DNA from: Merluccius polli
Lineage: Eukaryota; Chordata; Actinopteri; Gadiformes; Merlucciidae
Direction: 5' to 3'
Length of the DNA stretch: 64,000 nucleotides
Assembly: GCA_030340625.1 (NCBI GenBank)
Contig: JAOPHQ010003696.1
Span: forward strand, 281,501-345,500
Part shown: positions 1 through 11,200 of the stretch, one piece after another
Numbering within the stretch: the stretch's first letter is position 1
How the letters are laid out: every line of letters starts with the position of its first letter
Made by a program: the position numbers and the translations under genes
The notes under the pieces: generated by a model
Seen by the model: only the letters and a program-made list of their open reading frames with translations
Told to the model about the DNA's origin: nothing
The model's database searches: none

Positions 1-1055
1 CTATTAGACATTTCATATATCTCCACATGTTCAGTAATTAATACTACTAATCGCTCCACCGGCACATTCGTGAGTGATTTGTCCGCCATTGTTTCTTGTT
101 TTGACAGCTGCTGAAAGACGAATTTTCTTGCAGAAAAAAATGCAGAGAGAGGCGTTTAAAAAAATGCCGGGGACTTTTTCCAAAAACGCTCTGTTACTGA
201 CGCGGGGGCGCTGCATAAGTAGCCATGCGGTTCACTTCTAACGTGCAGCTGATTGGCCGAAAAAAGAACAAAAGAGCACCTGAATGGCCAAATGGCCAGT
301 ATGGAAATTAACTATCGCTGCACACGCCCCAACAAAGACTAGAATTTGCTGAAACTACACCTGATTTCAAAGACAAAATGTATACTTTTAAAGCAACCAA
401 TACTGCTGTCTGAAACATGGAGTGGCTTCTTCATGATCTCAACTAGCACATTCTGCCAAAAAACGGAAATCACTAATTTTGAAAAAAACGCTTCTTTGTT
501 GATTTACGTGAATTTGTCCTGGGCGACTTGTGGCGGTTTTGTCTGTGCCCCGACACAAATGTGTCCACAGATATGGTGACTAGATGTGAAAATGAGCTTT
601 ATTGGCCCTTAACAACACTAACATAGAACATAGAAAAAACACTGCCTCAAAGTGCAAACGCACAGAAAATACAGGCCTAAAGTAAACGTTTTCAATGTTT
701 GTCCCTATAAAACAATAACCTAAAAAAATAATTAAAAAGTGGCTATAATAATAAAGAGCTTTGTGTGGATCACGACCAAGACGAAAGCATGGATTTTTTT
801 TTTTTAGTTCATCCGTGAACTTGCATTCACGTTTCGGCATAGCTGCAGAGATGCCGCCGGTACATGCGCTCTCTTTGATAAACAAGGAACCTGCTCGCGC
901 CTACTGAGGTGCAGACTGACCAATTAAAAGCTCACAGAAAAGGCTATCGACCAATGACGGTAGCTCTACAGTCAGACCGTATGCAGGTACACAACTCCCC
1001 CTACTCACTGCCACTCAAAGCAAAGTGAACAGAGCTGAGTAGCGGGAGGGCGTGA
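1..1055. other. Anonymous AT-rich flank, no gene recognised
   Basis: Only short open frames without recognisable domains occur here. A stretch near 590-610 (gctttattggcc) resembles the 3' tail of a minus-strand retroposon, but no body is attached. Nothing else could be assigned. Confidence 0.5.
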
Positions 1056-1059
1056 CTAG

Positions 1060-1172
1060 TTTGGGAGCAAATGAAATGGAAATTCTGATGTTGCATGTTT
1101 GAAAACAAAATCCAGTACGATTTCGAAAATCCGCCCAGACATTTTTTTAGGTCTCAAAAAGAGGACATGTCC
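1060..1172 (-). repeat. Dispersed repeat fragment split by the L2 LINE
   Basis: On the minus strand this reads as an AGGACATGTCCTCTTTTT-type repeat. The other part of the same repeat (gggtgaccagacgtcctc on the minus strand) lies at about 6,160-6,180, right after the LINE 3' tail. The simplest reading is that the L2 LINE inserted into this repeat. AAAAGAGGAC occurs on both sides of the LINE and could be the target duplication, but the repeat itself contains this motif twice, so the duplication is ambiguous. Confidence 0.45.
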
Positions 1173-1179
1173 TCTAGTA

Positions 1180-1343
1180 CAGTCCCCCACCCACCACCCC
1201 ATGGAGACTGTGTCTGTCCCCCGACCGCCTACATTATTTAAAGAAATAAAAACAAGAGGAGTTAACCATGAAAACCTAATAAAAATTAAAACCAACTCTT
1301 CAGTAGCACAAAATAAAAGAATGAAATGTGGACTGTTAAATAT
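1180..1343 (+). pseudogene. L2 LINE ORF, N-terminal piece before the Harbinger insertion
   Basis: The frame ends in the endonuclease start motif KCGLLNIR just before the inserted transposon. If the insert and one CAG triplet are removed, the frame continues directly into the SLSSKAVLVNELI segment after 2,661. This shows that the insertion, not recombination, split the ORF. The region upstream of KCGLLNIR is rich in lysine, asparagine and proline and has no domain I recognise. The true start codon was not determined. Confidence 0.7.
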
Positions 1344-1604
1344 CAGGGGCCGTATTCACAAAGGATCTTAGCGCTAAAAGTAGCTCCTAACTGGCGAATT
1401 TAGGAGAAACTCCGAAAAATAATGGGCGTGTCAGTCTTAAATTTAGGACTCTTAATTTTTTTCACTAAGAGCAATTCACAAAGTATTTTAGGCCTAAAAA
1501 TAACACCTAAGTCTAGGAGAGCCTAAAAGTCCTCGAGAGGACTCCTAACTCACTAAGACCTATTCACAAAGAATCGTAAAATGGCTGTGAGATGAAATGT
1601 TTTG

Positions 1605-1829
1605 GAGACAGTGGAAGACTGTGAATTGATCAAGAGATATATGCTAAATCGTGAGGGTATAAAACTTGTTGTGGAATTAGTGCGGGATGCAATAACATCC
1701 CCGACTAACAGGAATAACTCGATTAGGAAATAAAATGTTTGGCAACACTACGATATTTAGCAACAGGGAAAATGCAAGTTTGCAATGCCGACGATTTAGG
1801 AATATCGCAACCATCAGTCAGCCATAAAC
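1605..1829 (+). pseudogene. Harbinger transposase, N-terminal remnant
   Basis: One frame reads ELIKRYMLNREG and VELVRDAITSPTNRNNS. A neighbouring frame reads LRYLATGKMQ, then DDLGISQPSVSH. These correspond to the helix-turn-helix-like N-terminal part of Harbinger (DDE_4/HARBI1-type) transposases, which bind element ends before cleavage. The two blocks are in different frames and the catalytic domain is missing. It lies inside the 1.3-kb Harbinger element and probably is what remains of its own transposase after internal deletion. Confidence 0.7.
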
Positions 1830-1860
1830 CGAACCACCAACACGCTCTGTAGACCACATA

Positions 1861-2150
1861 TCAATTCAATTAAATTCAAACTTTATTAAGGACACATCTC
1901 ATGAAAGGTCCATAACACCAACACAACACAATAATAATAAAATAATAAAAATAGAATAAAAAAAACATTGTATTAGCTCTTTGTCGCCTTTTATTTGTTG
2001 AATCCATATTTATTATTGTTTGCTGTGTTCCTCCATATATGTTAGGGCACACAAAAATACACGAAATCTTGTGGAGAGAGGATGTGATCATAGTGATCAC
2101 TGTATGCGCCATTCTCCACAACCGGTATGGGCTTTTATTAAAAGTGTTGA
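1861..2150 (-). repeat. Possible short retroposon inserted in the Harbinger element
   Basis: The stretch starts on the plus strand with caattcaattaaattcaaac followed by tttatta. This is the reverse complement of a LINE or SINE 3' tail ending in (AATTG)n. The upstream body on the minus strand has no recognisable coding sequence. Class and 5' boundary are not determined. Confidence 0.35.
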
Positions 2151-2661
2151 ATAGTGGAGATATGCTCATTGAATAATAGTTTGCAGGGTGCTTTTAATTG
2201 CCTCCTTGAATTAATGCAATTTACATATTTTTATTGTTTTTATTGTTTATCTCTCTTTAACGTGCATATAAGCTACAACGTCATTATCGTGGTCTGCACA
2301 AACTTGGCATCATGCGTGTATTCTGCTAACTGCACTGTCCATAACTATTTGATAGGGAATGTCTAGCCGAGGCTACTTCCTTGTTCTTCGGTGATTCAGT
2401 GGGCTCGTTTTCACAGAGACCGCCTGCTCTGAACAACCAATCACCGTACTGACCGCTTCCAAACTCGTGCACGAGAATCGACGTAATCCATAGCAACGGC
2501 GCGTCACTCTTAGCTCACTCTTAGTGATTTATCCTTAGTATGAGTAGGTCTCAGCGGCTTTGTGAATAACTTTTAAGAAAAAACTCCTACGTAAAATGTT
2601 TTAGCGCGAGTTAGGAGCACTCCTAGCGGTAAGATAAAATGCTTTGTGAATACGGCCCCAG

Positions 2662-4414
2662 GTCTCTGTCATCCAAAGCTGTTTTAGTGAATGAATTAAT
2701 ATCAGATTATGATATTGATTTGCTTTGTCTTACTGAGACCTGGTTGTCCCATGAGGATTATGTTAGCCTAAATGAATCCACCCCCCCCACTCATATTAAT
2801 ACTCACATTCCCCGAGGCGCAGGCCGAGGAGGTGGAGTAGCAGCTATATATGATTCAAGGGTTTTAATGGACCCTAAACCAAAACTAAATTATAATTCAT
2901 TTGAAAGCATTGTTCTTAGTCTTTCTCACCCAAACTGGAAAACAGTGCAGCCAGTCCTATTTGTTATAGTGTACCGCGCTCCTGGACCGTACTCTGATTT
3001 TATATCTGAATTCTCAGAGTTTCTATCAAGTTTAGTTCTTAAATCAGATAAAGTAATTATTGTAGGTGATTTTAATGTCCATGTGGATGTTACAAATGAC
3101 AGCCTTAGTAACACATTTACCTCATTAATAGACTCAATTGGCTTCTGTCAGAGTGTAAATAAACCAACCCATTGTTTTAATCACACTCTTGACCTTGTTC
3201 TATCATATGGCATGGATATTGAACATTTAATAGTTTTTCCACATAATCCTCTCCTATCTGACCATTATTTAATAACTTTTGAATTTCTATTATTTGACTA
3301 TAAGCCATTAAGCAAAACTTCCTACAGCAGATGTCTATCTGACAGTGCTGTAGCTAAGTTTAAGGAGGAGATTGCATCAGTGTTTAATTCAATGCCATAT
3401 CTGAATATAACAGAGTCCTATATTAACTTTAGTCACTCCCAAATTGATAATCTTGTTAATAGTGCTGCAGGCTCTCTACAATCAACATTAGATTCTATCG
3501 CTCCTAGAAAACAGAAAATAATAAAACATAGGAAACTAGCACCGTGGTACAACCAACAAACTCGTCAATTAAAACAAGAAACAAGGAAATCAGAAAGGAA
3601 ATGGCGCGCTTCCAATTTATTAGAAAATCGCTTAATATGGCAAAATAATCTTAAAAATTATAGAAAGGCCCTCCGTAATGCCAGAGGAGCCTTTTACTCA
3701 GCACTAATAGAAGAAAATAAGAACAACCCTAGGTTCCTCTTCAGCACTGTAGCCAGGCTGACAGAGAGTCACAGCTCTATTGAGCCATGTATCCCCATCA
3801 ACTTAAGTAGCAATGACTTCATGAACTTCTTTTATAATAAAATTATTACTATTAGAGAGAAAATTAGTCACCAAATGCCCTCAATAGGTATCGCAGGCTC
3901 TCCAACATCAGACACTTTGACTGGTGCAACCTCAGATGTGTATTTGGAGTGTTTCTCTGCTGTCAGTCTTCATCAGTTAACTTCTATAATTTCTTCATCA
4001 AAGTCATCAACCTGTCTGTTAGACCCCATCCCAACTAGGCTGCTTAAAGAAATTGTACCCTTAATTGGCACTTCTTTACTGGAAATGATTAATCTTTCTT
4101 TATTATCAGGATATGTACCACAGTCCTTTAAAGCAGCTGTAATTAAACCCCTTCTTAAAAAGCCCACTCTTGACCCAGGGGTTTTAGCCAACTATAGACC
4201 GATTTCTAATCTCCCCTTTCTGTCTAAGATTCTGGAGAAAGTAGTCGCCAAACAATTGTGTGACTTTCTAAATAACAATAGTTTATTCAAGTTTTTCCAG
4301 TCAGGATTTAGAGTTCATCATAGCACAGAGACAGCTCTGGTTAAAGTTAATAATGACCTTTTGATTGCTTCTGACAATGGACTTGTCTCTGTACTTATTA
4401 TTACTTATTATTAG
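2662..4414 (+). pseudogene. L2 LINE ORF: APE endonuclease and N-terminal reverse transcriptase
   Basis: The first 210 or so codons are an APE-like endonuclease, which nicks target DNA for target-primed reverse transcription. Visible motifs are LCLTETWL (near 2,727), GDFNVHVDV (near 3,067) and LSDHYLITF (near 3,256). A basic linker follows, then the fingers and palm start of reverse transcriptase with LDPIPTRLLKE and NYRPISNLPFLSKILEKV. The frame stops at 4,412-4,414, where an ATTATTACTT-like slippage disrupts the junction with the DLSAAFDTIDH block. The endonuclease itself has no internal stop after the transposon site. Confidence 0.85.
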
Positions 4415-5524
4415 ATCTTAGTGCTGCCTTTGACACCATTGATCATAATATTCTTTTACAGAGACTCGAGCATCAAATTGGCATTAAAGGAACCGCACTA
4501 AGCTGGTTTAGGTCCTATCTATCAGATCGTTCACAGTTTGTACATGTGAATGATGAATCTTCAATAAATACTAGTTAGTCATGGAGTTCCACAAGGTTCT
4601 GTACTTGGACCAATACTATTTACTTTATATATGCTCCCTTTAGGCGATATTATTAGAAATCACTCCATTAACTTTCATTGTTATGCAGATGATACGCAGT
4701 TATATCTATCGATCAAACCCGATGAAATTAATCAATTATCTAAATTACAAACATGTCTTAAAGACATAAAATCCTGGATGAGCTGCAATTTTCTGATGTT
4801 AAACTCAGAGAAAACCGAAATTCTTGTACTTGGCCCCAAAAACCTTAGAGACTCAATGTCTACAGATATAGCTACTCTAGATGGCATTACATTGGCCTCT
4901 AGCACCACTGTCAGGAATCTTGGAGTTATCTTTGATCAGGATCTGTCATTTAATTCCCACATAAAGCAGACCTCTAGGACTGCCTTTTTTCATTTATGTA
5001 ATATTACAAAAATCAGACGCATCCTATCAAAGACAGATGCAGAAAAACTAATCCATGCATTTGTTACCTCAAGGCTGGATTACTGCAACTCTTTATTATC
5101 AGGTTGCCCTAATAAGTCCATTAAGACGCTCCAATTAATTCAAAACGCTGCAGCACGAGTACTGACAGGAACTAGGAAAAGAGATCACATCTCTCCTGTA
5201 CTAGCTTCTCTGCATTGGCTCCCTGTAAAATTTAGAATAGAATTTAAAATCCTCCTCCTCACCTATAAAGCTCTTCATGGGCAGGCCCCTTCATATCTCA
5301 AAGAGCTCATAGTACCCTACTACCCCACTAGAACACTGCGTTCTCTGAATGCAGGGCTACTGGTGGTTCCTATAGTTTCTAAAAGTAGAACAGGAGCCAG
5401 AGCCTTCAGTTACCAAGCTCCTCTTCAGTGGAACCAGCTTCCAGTTGTGGTTCGGGAGGCAGACACCCTCTCCACATTTAAGAGTAGGCTTAAGACGTTC
5501 CTCTTTGATAAAGCTTATAGTTAG
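4415..5524 (+). pseudogene. L2 LINE ORF: reverse transcriptase palm to C-terminus
   Basis: After the frameshift near 4,410 the sequence encodes DLSAAFDTIDHNILL (first catalytic Asp region) up to about 4,565. A second small indel follows at VSHGVPQGSVLGP. From 4,573 the frame is open to TAG at 5,522. It holds the catalytic YADDTQLY box (4,681-4,704), thumb motifs (RNLGVIFDQDLSFN, SRLDYCNSLLSG) and the usual L2 C-terminal domain ending RLKTFLFDKAYS. Only two indels separate this copy from an open frame in this half, so the insertion is relatively young. Confidence 0.85.
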
Positions 5525-5609
5525 GGCTGGATCAGGTGAGTCCTGAACCATCCCTTAGTTATGCTGCTATAGGCCTAGACTATCGGGGGATTTCCCATGG
5601 TGCACTGAG

Positions 5610-5632
5610 TCTCTCTCTCTCTCTCTCTCTCT
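5610..5632. repeat. (TC)n microsatellite in the L2 3' UTR
   Basis: A short uninterrupted TC tract lies about 90 bp after the LINE stop codon. Confidence 0.8.
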
Positions 5633-5866
5633 GTGCACACATTCATGTCCCATTAATGCATGTTACTAAAACACTTCTTCCCCGGAGTTCTTGTGTTTTC
5701 TCGTCTCGCAGGTTCTCATGGATCCTGGCGGAGCCTCCATGGTCCTGCTTGACTGCCATTGCTAATATCAGTTACCAGTTATATACAGTTACTGTTGTTG
5801 CTGCTCGCTGTCCCCCATCATTGGTGCTGTCTTCATCATCATCATGTTCATTAGTGTATTGATGTA

Positions 5867-5868
<2 letters not shown>

Positions 5869-5909
<41 letters not shown>
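5869..5909. repeat. (TC)n microsatellite in the L2 3' UTR
   Basis: About 40 bases of pure TC dinucleotides in the LINE 3' UTR, upstream of a conserved-looking segment that ends in the (ATTGA) tail. Confidence 0.85.
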
Positions 5910-5913
<4 letters not shown>

Positions 5914-6330
5914 CAACTGGTCAAGGCAGATGACCACCCACCTAGAGCCGAAGGGTCTGTCCAAGGTTTCTGCCTTTTAACAGGCAGTTTTTCCTTGCCC
6001 CCGTGCCAAGTGCTTGCTCATGGTGGTACTGTTGGGTCTCTGTAAATGTTATTAGGAGTTCGGTCTAGACCTGCTCCACTTGAAAAGTGCCCTGAGATAA
6101 CTTCTGTTATGAATTGGCGCTATACAAATAAAATTGAATTGAATTGAAATTGAATTGAAAAGAGGACGTCTGGTCACCCTACCTGAGCACAGGTAAAGGT
6201 GTGTTTGGCTTGAGAGCGGAAGGGCAAACAATTTATCAACCGCGTTTCGAGATAAAGCGAGTTTTCTGTTTAAGATGAGTTTTATTTATTTCGCTGTTAC
6301 TGTTACGCAATAAAGGATCGTAATTGTGAC

Positions 6331-6859
6331 TAGTGATGGATTTCATGAGTCGCTTGCGCGAATCAGTTCGCGTCGTTCAGTTCGCCACAGAGAGTCGTTC
6401 GTTCGTTCGTTCGTTCGTTTGTGTTTCCGGTAGCGCTGAATCATTCACTGACTCGTTCAGTCGTCACTTAGCTCCTCCCTCGTTCTCAATTCGCGAATCG
6501 CGAACGACTCGGCTGTCATTCGCGAACGGCGAATGCCAGCCGAGTCGGTCAGACTCGGCTCCTCCTCGTTCACAACATTCAAACGAATCACGAATGCAGC
6601 TGAGTCGGTCTCGGACTCCCTCGTTCTTCTCATTTACTAACTAATCACGAAATCACGATTCACAATCGTGCAATGGTGCTTGATGGTGTTAATAAATGTG
6701 TTAATAGCAAATACAACATTGTGTCTGGTTGAATATGTTAACATATGTATTTAATTTGAGTTCAACAGATTTATTTAATGTATGCATCATGACATGTCAG
6801 GATCAAAATGCCCCGTTCCCCCAATTCAAGGTAAAGTTAGACAAACCAAACGCAGCGGG

Positions 6860-6900
<41 letters not shown>

Positions 6901-7524
6901 GGGGCGTAGTAGATTATTGAATGTATATCAGCAAGATAATAGGCTTGATTTAGCAACGATGAGTTTTAAAGTTAATGATGTACAGTTGTGTTTATTCTGG
7001 GCATATTTTATTTACTATTGTGAAGATGGCCATTGGCCACCCCCACTCAAGACCAAGATCCACCAAAGTGGGGGTCCCGGCCGGGTTGCGTGCGTGAGAA
7101 GGAAGCATGAAAGAACGAGACAGATTGACGAGACATTCAAATATTTTATTAATCTGGCATGACACAGAAAATACAAAGACAGCATGTATTTACCATTTCA
7201 CTGATATGTAAATGTAAAAGGCAATATTCAAATGTGAAAGTGGTATTGTTAATGTGTCAACCATTCGAAAGCGTCCTAGACTCACAGACAGACAAACAAC
7301 ATACATTGGCTGGCTCTCGTGATGACGAGTCGTGAGTGACGTCTCAGTCCTCGAGTCAATCAGTCAGCGAACGACTCGCGAATCAGCGGCGCCGCGAATC
7401 AGCGCGTCAGAGAGACTCAGCGAACGAGACGAACGACGCGAACGAGAGTGGCGAACGAGGTCAGTTCGTTCACTTTAAAGAGTCGTTCGTTCGAACTGGT
7501 TCGTTCGCGAACGACCCATCACTA
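6331..7524. mobile_element. Non-autonomous hAT element with perfect 8-bp target duplication
   Basis: The ends are TAGTGATGG and CCATCACTA. The flanks carry the exact 8-bp direct repeat ATTGTGAC (6,323-6,330 and 7,525-7,532). An 8-bp duplication with TAG/CTA-type ends indicates hAT. Both subterminal regions (about 6,345-6,660 and 7,330-7,515) are packed with CGAACGA/TCGTTCG motifs in both orientations, probably transposase-binding sites. The middle is AT-rich and holds a (GT)n tract; no transposase is present. Confidence 0.88.
6861..6899. repeat. (GT)n microsatellite
   Basis: A GT tract followed by a short G run, inside the hAT element. Open frames here encode only CVCV repeats and are not genes. 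Confidence 0.9.
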
Positions 7525-7532
7525 ATTGTGAC

Positions 7533-8260
7533 ACTACGAAAGAATGAATGCGCATTGATTTACTGACCGCTCCTACACATGTAATGGAAACGCATATCCC
7601 TCCCAATCCACATAATGGAAAGCAATATCCTGCATCCAATCAGACTACAGACTTTGTTTGATGTTCCAAAACCAACAGAATCTAAACCCCAACAGCTTTC
7701 TTCATTTGTAAACTTAAATACACGTTTTAAAAGTTGAAAGCACTGATGTTCATTTATGTTCACTTAGAATTGTCAAACTCAATATTCATTTTGCTGTCAA
7801 ATGCAACTTTGTGCCACTTTTAGGATATTCCATAGTAAATAGTTTTTGCTTGTATTATTCATTAACTTTTTCAAATTTCTATGCTACTGTACTATCTATT
7901 ACAGGGCAATGACTCCTGTATGGGAGATCCCACTTTGGAGTCCCTTCTTCCATCCATCTGATTTCTTGACCAAGATTATCCTGGTCAGCGTTTTGTGGGG
8001 CCCCAGCTGACTATAGGCATGAGACAGGGAGGCGGCCTTGCATGGGACAGCCATTCATCGCAGGGTTACCGTGATAAAGCACTATAAAAATGAACCAGAC
8101 TTGGCTTTACTCCACTTATCTCCCCAAGCTCCCCGTCTGCCCTCCAATCCATTCCTTTAAATTCTGTAAAAGTTCACAACACCATGCCTGTTGCTTGCTG
8201 TAGATGTTGCCATTTCACAGACACACAAAAAAAACGACCTCACAATTCAGTTTGACTTTT
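7533..8260. other. Anonymous stretch with a decayed repeat at 7,915-8,060
   Basis: No gene seen. The segment around 7,985-8,060 (agctgactataggc, then gggaggcgg, then ccattcatcgcagggttac) resembles a widespread fish repeat with the phrase agctgac..gggcg..aggcggg..ccatcgcagggc. It is too eroded to classify. Confidence 0.4.
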
Positions 8261-8261
8261 T

Positions 8262-8350
8262 TATACAAGTCAAATCAAGTTTATTTATATAGCGTTCATA
8301 ACAATAAGAGTTGGTCTTAAAGGGCATCGCAGGCCAATGATCCGTTTATG
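8262..8350 (-). repeat. LINE-type 3' tail, minus strand
   Basis: The sequence caaatcaagtttatttatat followed by agcg is the reverse complement of the GCTATATAAATAAA-style 3' end common to fish L2-like LINEs. The solo LTR at 8,356 is inserted in the flank of this piece. Confidence 0.45.
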
Positions 8351-8355
8351 ACGTC

Positions 8356-8676
8356 TGTGGCAGGGTTCGTCCGGCCACACGCCACCTAAGTGGCTTTTCT
8401 TGGGGCCCTCCGACACAGGACACGGGTAGATGTTGTTCAAGGTGTTTATTGGAGTTTACAGGCTGATGTTATACGCCGAGCTGATGGTACAACTTGTCAT
8501 GACAGTGCTCCTCCTCGAGTGTGTGTGTTGATGGCTGGTTTATCCTGGGTGCCGTGATTGCTCATGCACCACAGGTGTGCAGCCCCACCCAGCCAGAGTC
8601 CAATCAGACTGACTCTGTAAGAGGTGAGGCTGTAAACCAGCCATCAACAACACACACTCCACATAAACCCTCCACA
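8356..8676 (-). mobile_element. Solo LTR A (minus orientation)
   Basis: On the minus strand the 321-bp unit begins TGTGGAGGG and ends CCCTGCCACA, with the usual TG...CA termini. It is flanked by the 5-bp direct repeat ACGTC (plus strand, 8,351-8,355 and 8,677-8,681). A polyadenylation signal AATAAA is present on the minus strand (CTCCAATAAACACC). There is no internal region or coding sequence, so this is the product of LTR-LTR recombination. It contains an inverted pair (gttgatggctggttta / taaaccagccatcaac). The family is probably Ty3/Gypsy-like by its 5-bp duplication, but that is inference. Confidence 0.8.
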
Positions 8677-8826
8677 ACGTCCCTTAACCATATGCCCTTA
8701 AATAGTTACTAAAAAACTCAGAGAACAGCGGAGAAAAGACAGAAAAGCTTGAGACGGAGGACTGTGAGGGGTCTTGCTTCATGGTTATGAGCACAATAGA
8801 TGCTCTAAGAAACACATTTGTGAGAG

Positions 8827-8829
<3 letters not shown>

Positions 8830-8888
<59 letters not shown>
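8830..8888. repeat. (AC)n microsatellite
   Basis: About 58 bases of pure AC repeats. Confidence 0.95.
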
Positions 8889-8889
<1 letters not shown>

Positions 8890-8892
<3 letters not shown>

Positions 8893-10214
8893 TTTCCTTT
8901 AATCTGTTGAAATCTTTAAATCCATTTATCATTATTTCCTTAATGCAAACCAAATTCAATGTTGTACATTTTCAGACACTCACATCAATTATAGTTCTTA
9001 GAGAAGACAACAGAATAAGAGGGCAGTTTGGGAGAATGTCAGTCCTCTTTGCGGAAGAGTATTGTTGGTACTTCCAGGCTGTATATTTAGTTTCCAGCAG
9101 GTTTTCCACTTAACTAAAGTGAATCCTGAAATGCTGTGGATCAATGTGTACAGGGCTTCCATTAAGGGTTGACCTTAACTGCATTCCTCACCACATTCTA
9201 TCACTCATTCAATCCTCCATTCATTCATTCATTCATTCATTCATTCAATCATCCATTCATTCATTTGATGGGGTCCAATAGGAACTGTTCCAGTATTGAG
9301 CCAGATAGGTTCAGCTGGCTGCTGCTGAAATGGCTGAAATGCAACATATTAGGCAACCCATTAACAAATTACAAATGTTAGCTTTTATCTATTATTTTGT
9401 ATCCACTATTTTTCTGTATTTTCTGTGTGTGTGTGTGTGTGTGTTTGTGTGTGTATGTGTGTGTACAGACACACATATCCACATTGGGTCTCTTCCATGC
9501 CTGTATTGGGATTGATTAGTTGGTCTCATTGATTAACCCAACGCTCAGCCTATTTTGTAGGTTTTTTTAGAGTTTTTTTCCGACAAGATGGATGCGTGAG
9601 GGGAAAGTTCAGAGACAAGCTTTAATGGGCCCACTGTTAATTAGATGATGTTAATTGGAGGGAACTGCAGAGTGCAAAGTCTATGGTAACCAGAGGGCGT
9701 CATTATGCAGGCCTGCCCTATACGAGTAGGGATTACATCACACAAGGTCCACACTGTCATGTGGACACGGGCCAGGTGTGCTCTGCTATTCTGTCTAAAA
9801 CCATTAGGTAGGCTAATGGGCATCTGCATTCAATTGCACATTGCACAATAATAAACCTATGATAAATATGTGCTAAACATGGCTCTCCGTCCACTTACAA
9901 AAAAACACAATAATGATATAATGTCTCGGTTTTGTCAAGCCTGTTTGTGGAACGTTTCTCTCTGTGTTGTTGAGTAGTAAATATTAGCCATGAATACCAA
10001 CGCTACAGGCATGTGGAGGATACAAATGAGGAAAACAAAATGAGGGGGTTCAGATGAGAACCATGAAAGTATACAGTGACACAGTCATGGGTGAAAAGAG
10101 GGAGAACTGTGAGACTTGAGATGGCTTGTTCAATGGCAATAGGTTTTCCAATGGCAGGATTGAGGGAGAGAATAAGCAAGTGTATTGTAGCTTCATTAGC
10201 TTTGTCAAAAGTTA
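8890..10214. other. Anonymous stretch with simple repeats
   Basis: No gene or transposon recognised. It holds a (CATT)n tract at about 9,210-9,265 and a (GT)n tract at about 9,424-9,466. The remaining sequence is unique-looking. Confidence 0.5.
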
Positions 10215-10299
10215 ATGAATAGATATATTGACCCAGTCATTAGCTGGGAAATCATCTCTCTCTCTTTCCGTCTCTCTCTCTCTTTTTTGTCCACTTCCC

Positions 10300-10860
10300 C
10301 TACTGTCTCTTTACAATGTCCCCTAGTGTCGCTCTACCCTGTCCTCTTATCTCTCTCTACCATGTCCTCTAGTGTCTCTCAATCCTGTCCCCCGAGTGTC
10401 TGTCTACCCTGTTCTCTTAACTCTCTCTACCATGTCCCCTAATCTTTCCCTAACTATGTCTCCTAGTCTCTCTCTACCATGTCTTCTAGTCTCTCTACCC
10501 TGTCTCCTAGTCTCTCTCTACCATGTCTCCTGGTCTCTCTCTACCCTGTCCCCTAGTATCGCTACAATGTCTCCTAGTCTCTCTCTACCCTGTCCCCTAG
10601 TCTCTCTACCATGTTTCACTAGGAAACATGGTCTCTCTACCCTGTCTCTCCCTGTCCCATACTGTCTCTCTACCCTGTCCCCTAGTCTATCTCTAATGTG
10701 TCCCCTAGTGTCTCTCTACTGTGTTCCCTAGTATCTCTCTACCATGTTCCCTAGTGTCTTTCGTGTCCCCTAGTGTCTCTCTAACCTGTACCTTACTGTC
10801 CTTCTACCCTGGCACCTAGTCTATCTACCATCTTATCTTCTGTCTCTCTACCCTTTGCCT
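10300..10860. repeat. CT-rich minisatellite, unit about 20-24 bp
   Basis: Degenerate tandem copies of a unit like tgtcccctagtctctctacc fill about 560 bp, roughly 25 copies. Open frames on the plus strand (SLSTMSPSLSLPC-type repeats) are by-products of the repeat and have no other coding support. Confidence 0.88.
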
Positions 10861-11054
10861 TGTGTACCCCTTATATTTTTCCCACTCCGTCTTATCGACC
10901 CCAATCATAGTGTATTGCCTTCCCCTGTGCCCCCTTACACAGCAGCAAAAACAGAATCACTCCCTGCACAAACAGCATCTCATATCTATAATTATGCACC
11001 TCATACCATGCCGCCATATCATTCAAAAAGTACTGCACAGGGAATCATTTATTG

Positions 11055-11200
11055 TGCTTACTAGAGTTGAGCAGGATACTCGGCTGAAACGAGTATCCGG
11101 TACGGATAAAGCACTTTTGCCGAGTACGAGTATTATACGAGTAATACGAGTCATCTGTGCTCGGATTGAATGAAAATCCTCATTGGCTAGCTGACTGTGT
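11055..11200 (+). mobile_element. hAT-like terminal segment, partner end not found
   Basis: It begins CTAGAGTTGAGCAGGATACT and continues with repeated CGAGTA/TACTCG motifs, the style of a fish hAT terminus. I did not find a matching inverted end downstream before the Ginger element, so the element is truncated or rearranged. The 11,200-11,800 stretch that follows is GC-rich with palindromic pieces (gccgttcggcgg / ccgctgaacggc) and no gene. Confidence 0.4.

Larger units (their letters stand above)
1347..2658. mobile_element. Non-autonomous PIF/Harbinger element with CAG target duplication
   Basis: The termini are GGGCCGTATTCACAAAG and CTTTGTGAATACGGCCC, 17 bp perfectly inverted. Subterminal TAGGAG-type motifs follow on both sides. 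The triplet CAG flanks the element on both sides (1,344-1,346 and 2,659-2,661) and is present once in the restored LINE reading frame. A 3-bp duplication and terminal repeats starting with GGG fit PIF/Harbinger. The interior keeps a transposase remnant and has been invaded by other sequence, so the element cannot move by itself. Confidence 0.85.
1175..6163 (+). mobile_element. L2-clade LINE, near full length, interrupted
   Basis: APE-type non-LTR retrotransposon. It has a 5' region, one long ORF with endonuclease and reverse transcriptase, a 3' UTR with two (TC)n tracts, and a terminal (ATTGA)n-like tail at about 6,119-6,160 that is typical of L2 elements. The YADDTQLY form of the polymerase motif fits the L2 clade. 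A Harbinger element (1,347-2,658) splits the endonuclease. At least two further frameshifts (about 4,400 and 4,570) show it is inactive. The exact 5' end is uncertain. Confidence 0.85.

Noticed and set aside
1175..6163. Exact target duplication AAAAGAGGAC for the L2 LINE
   Set aside because: The motif is also part of the surrounding repeat, which may naturally contain it twice, so it is not proof of a duplication.
10215..10731. Ser/Leu-rich ORFs in the CT minisatellite
   Set aside because: Frames overlap in several phases and follow the tandem unit; no coding signature.
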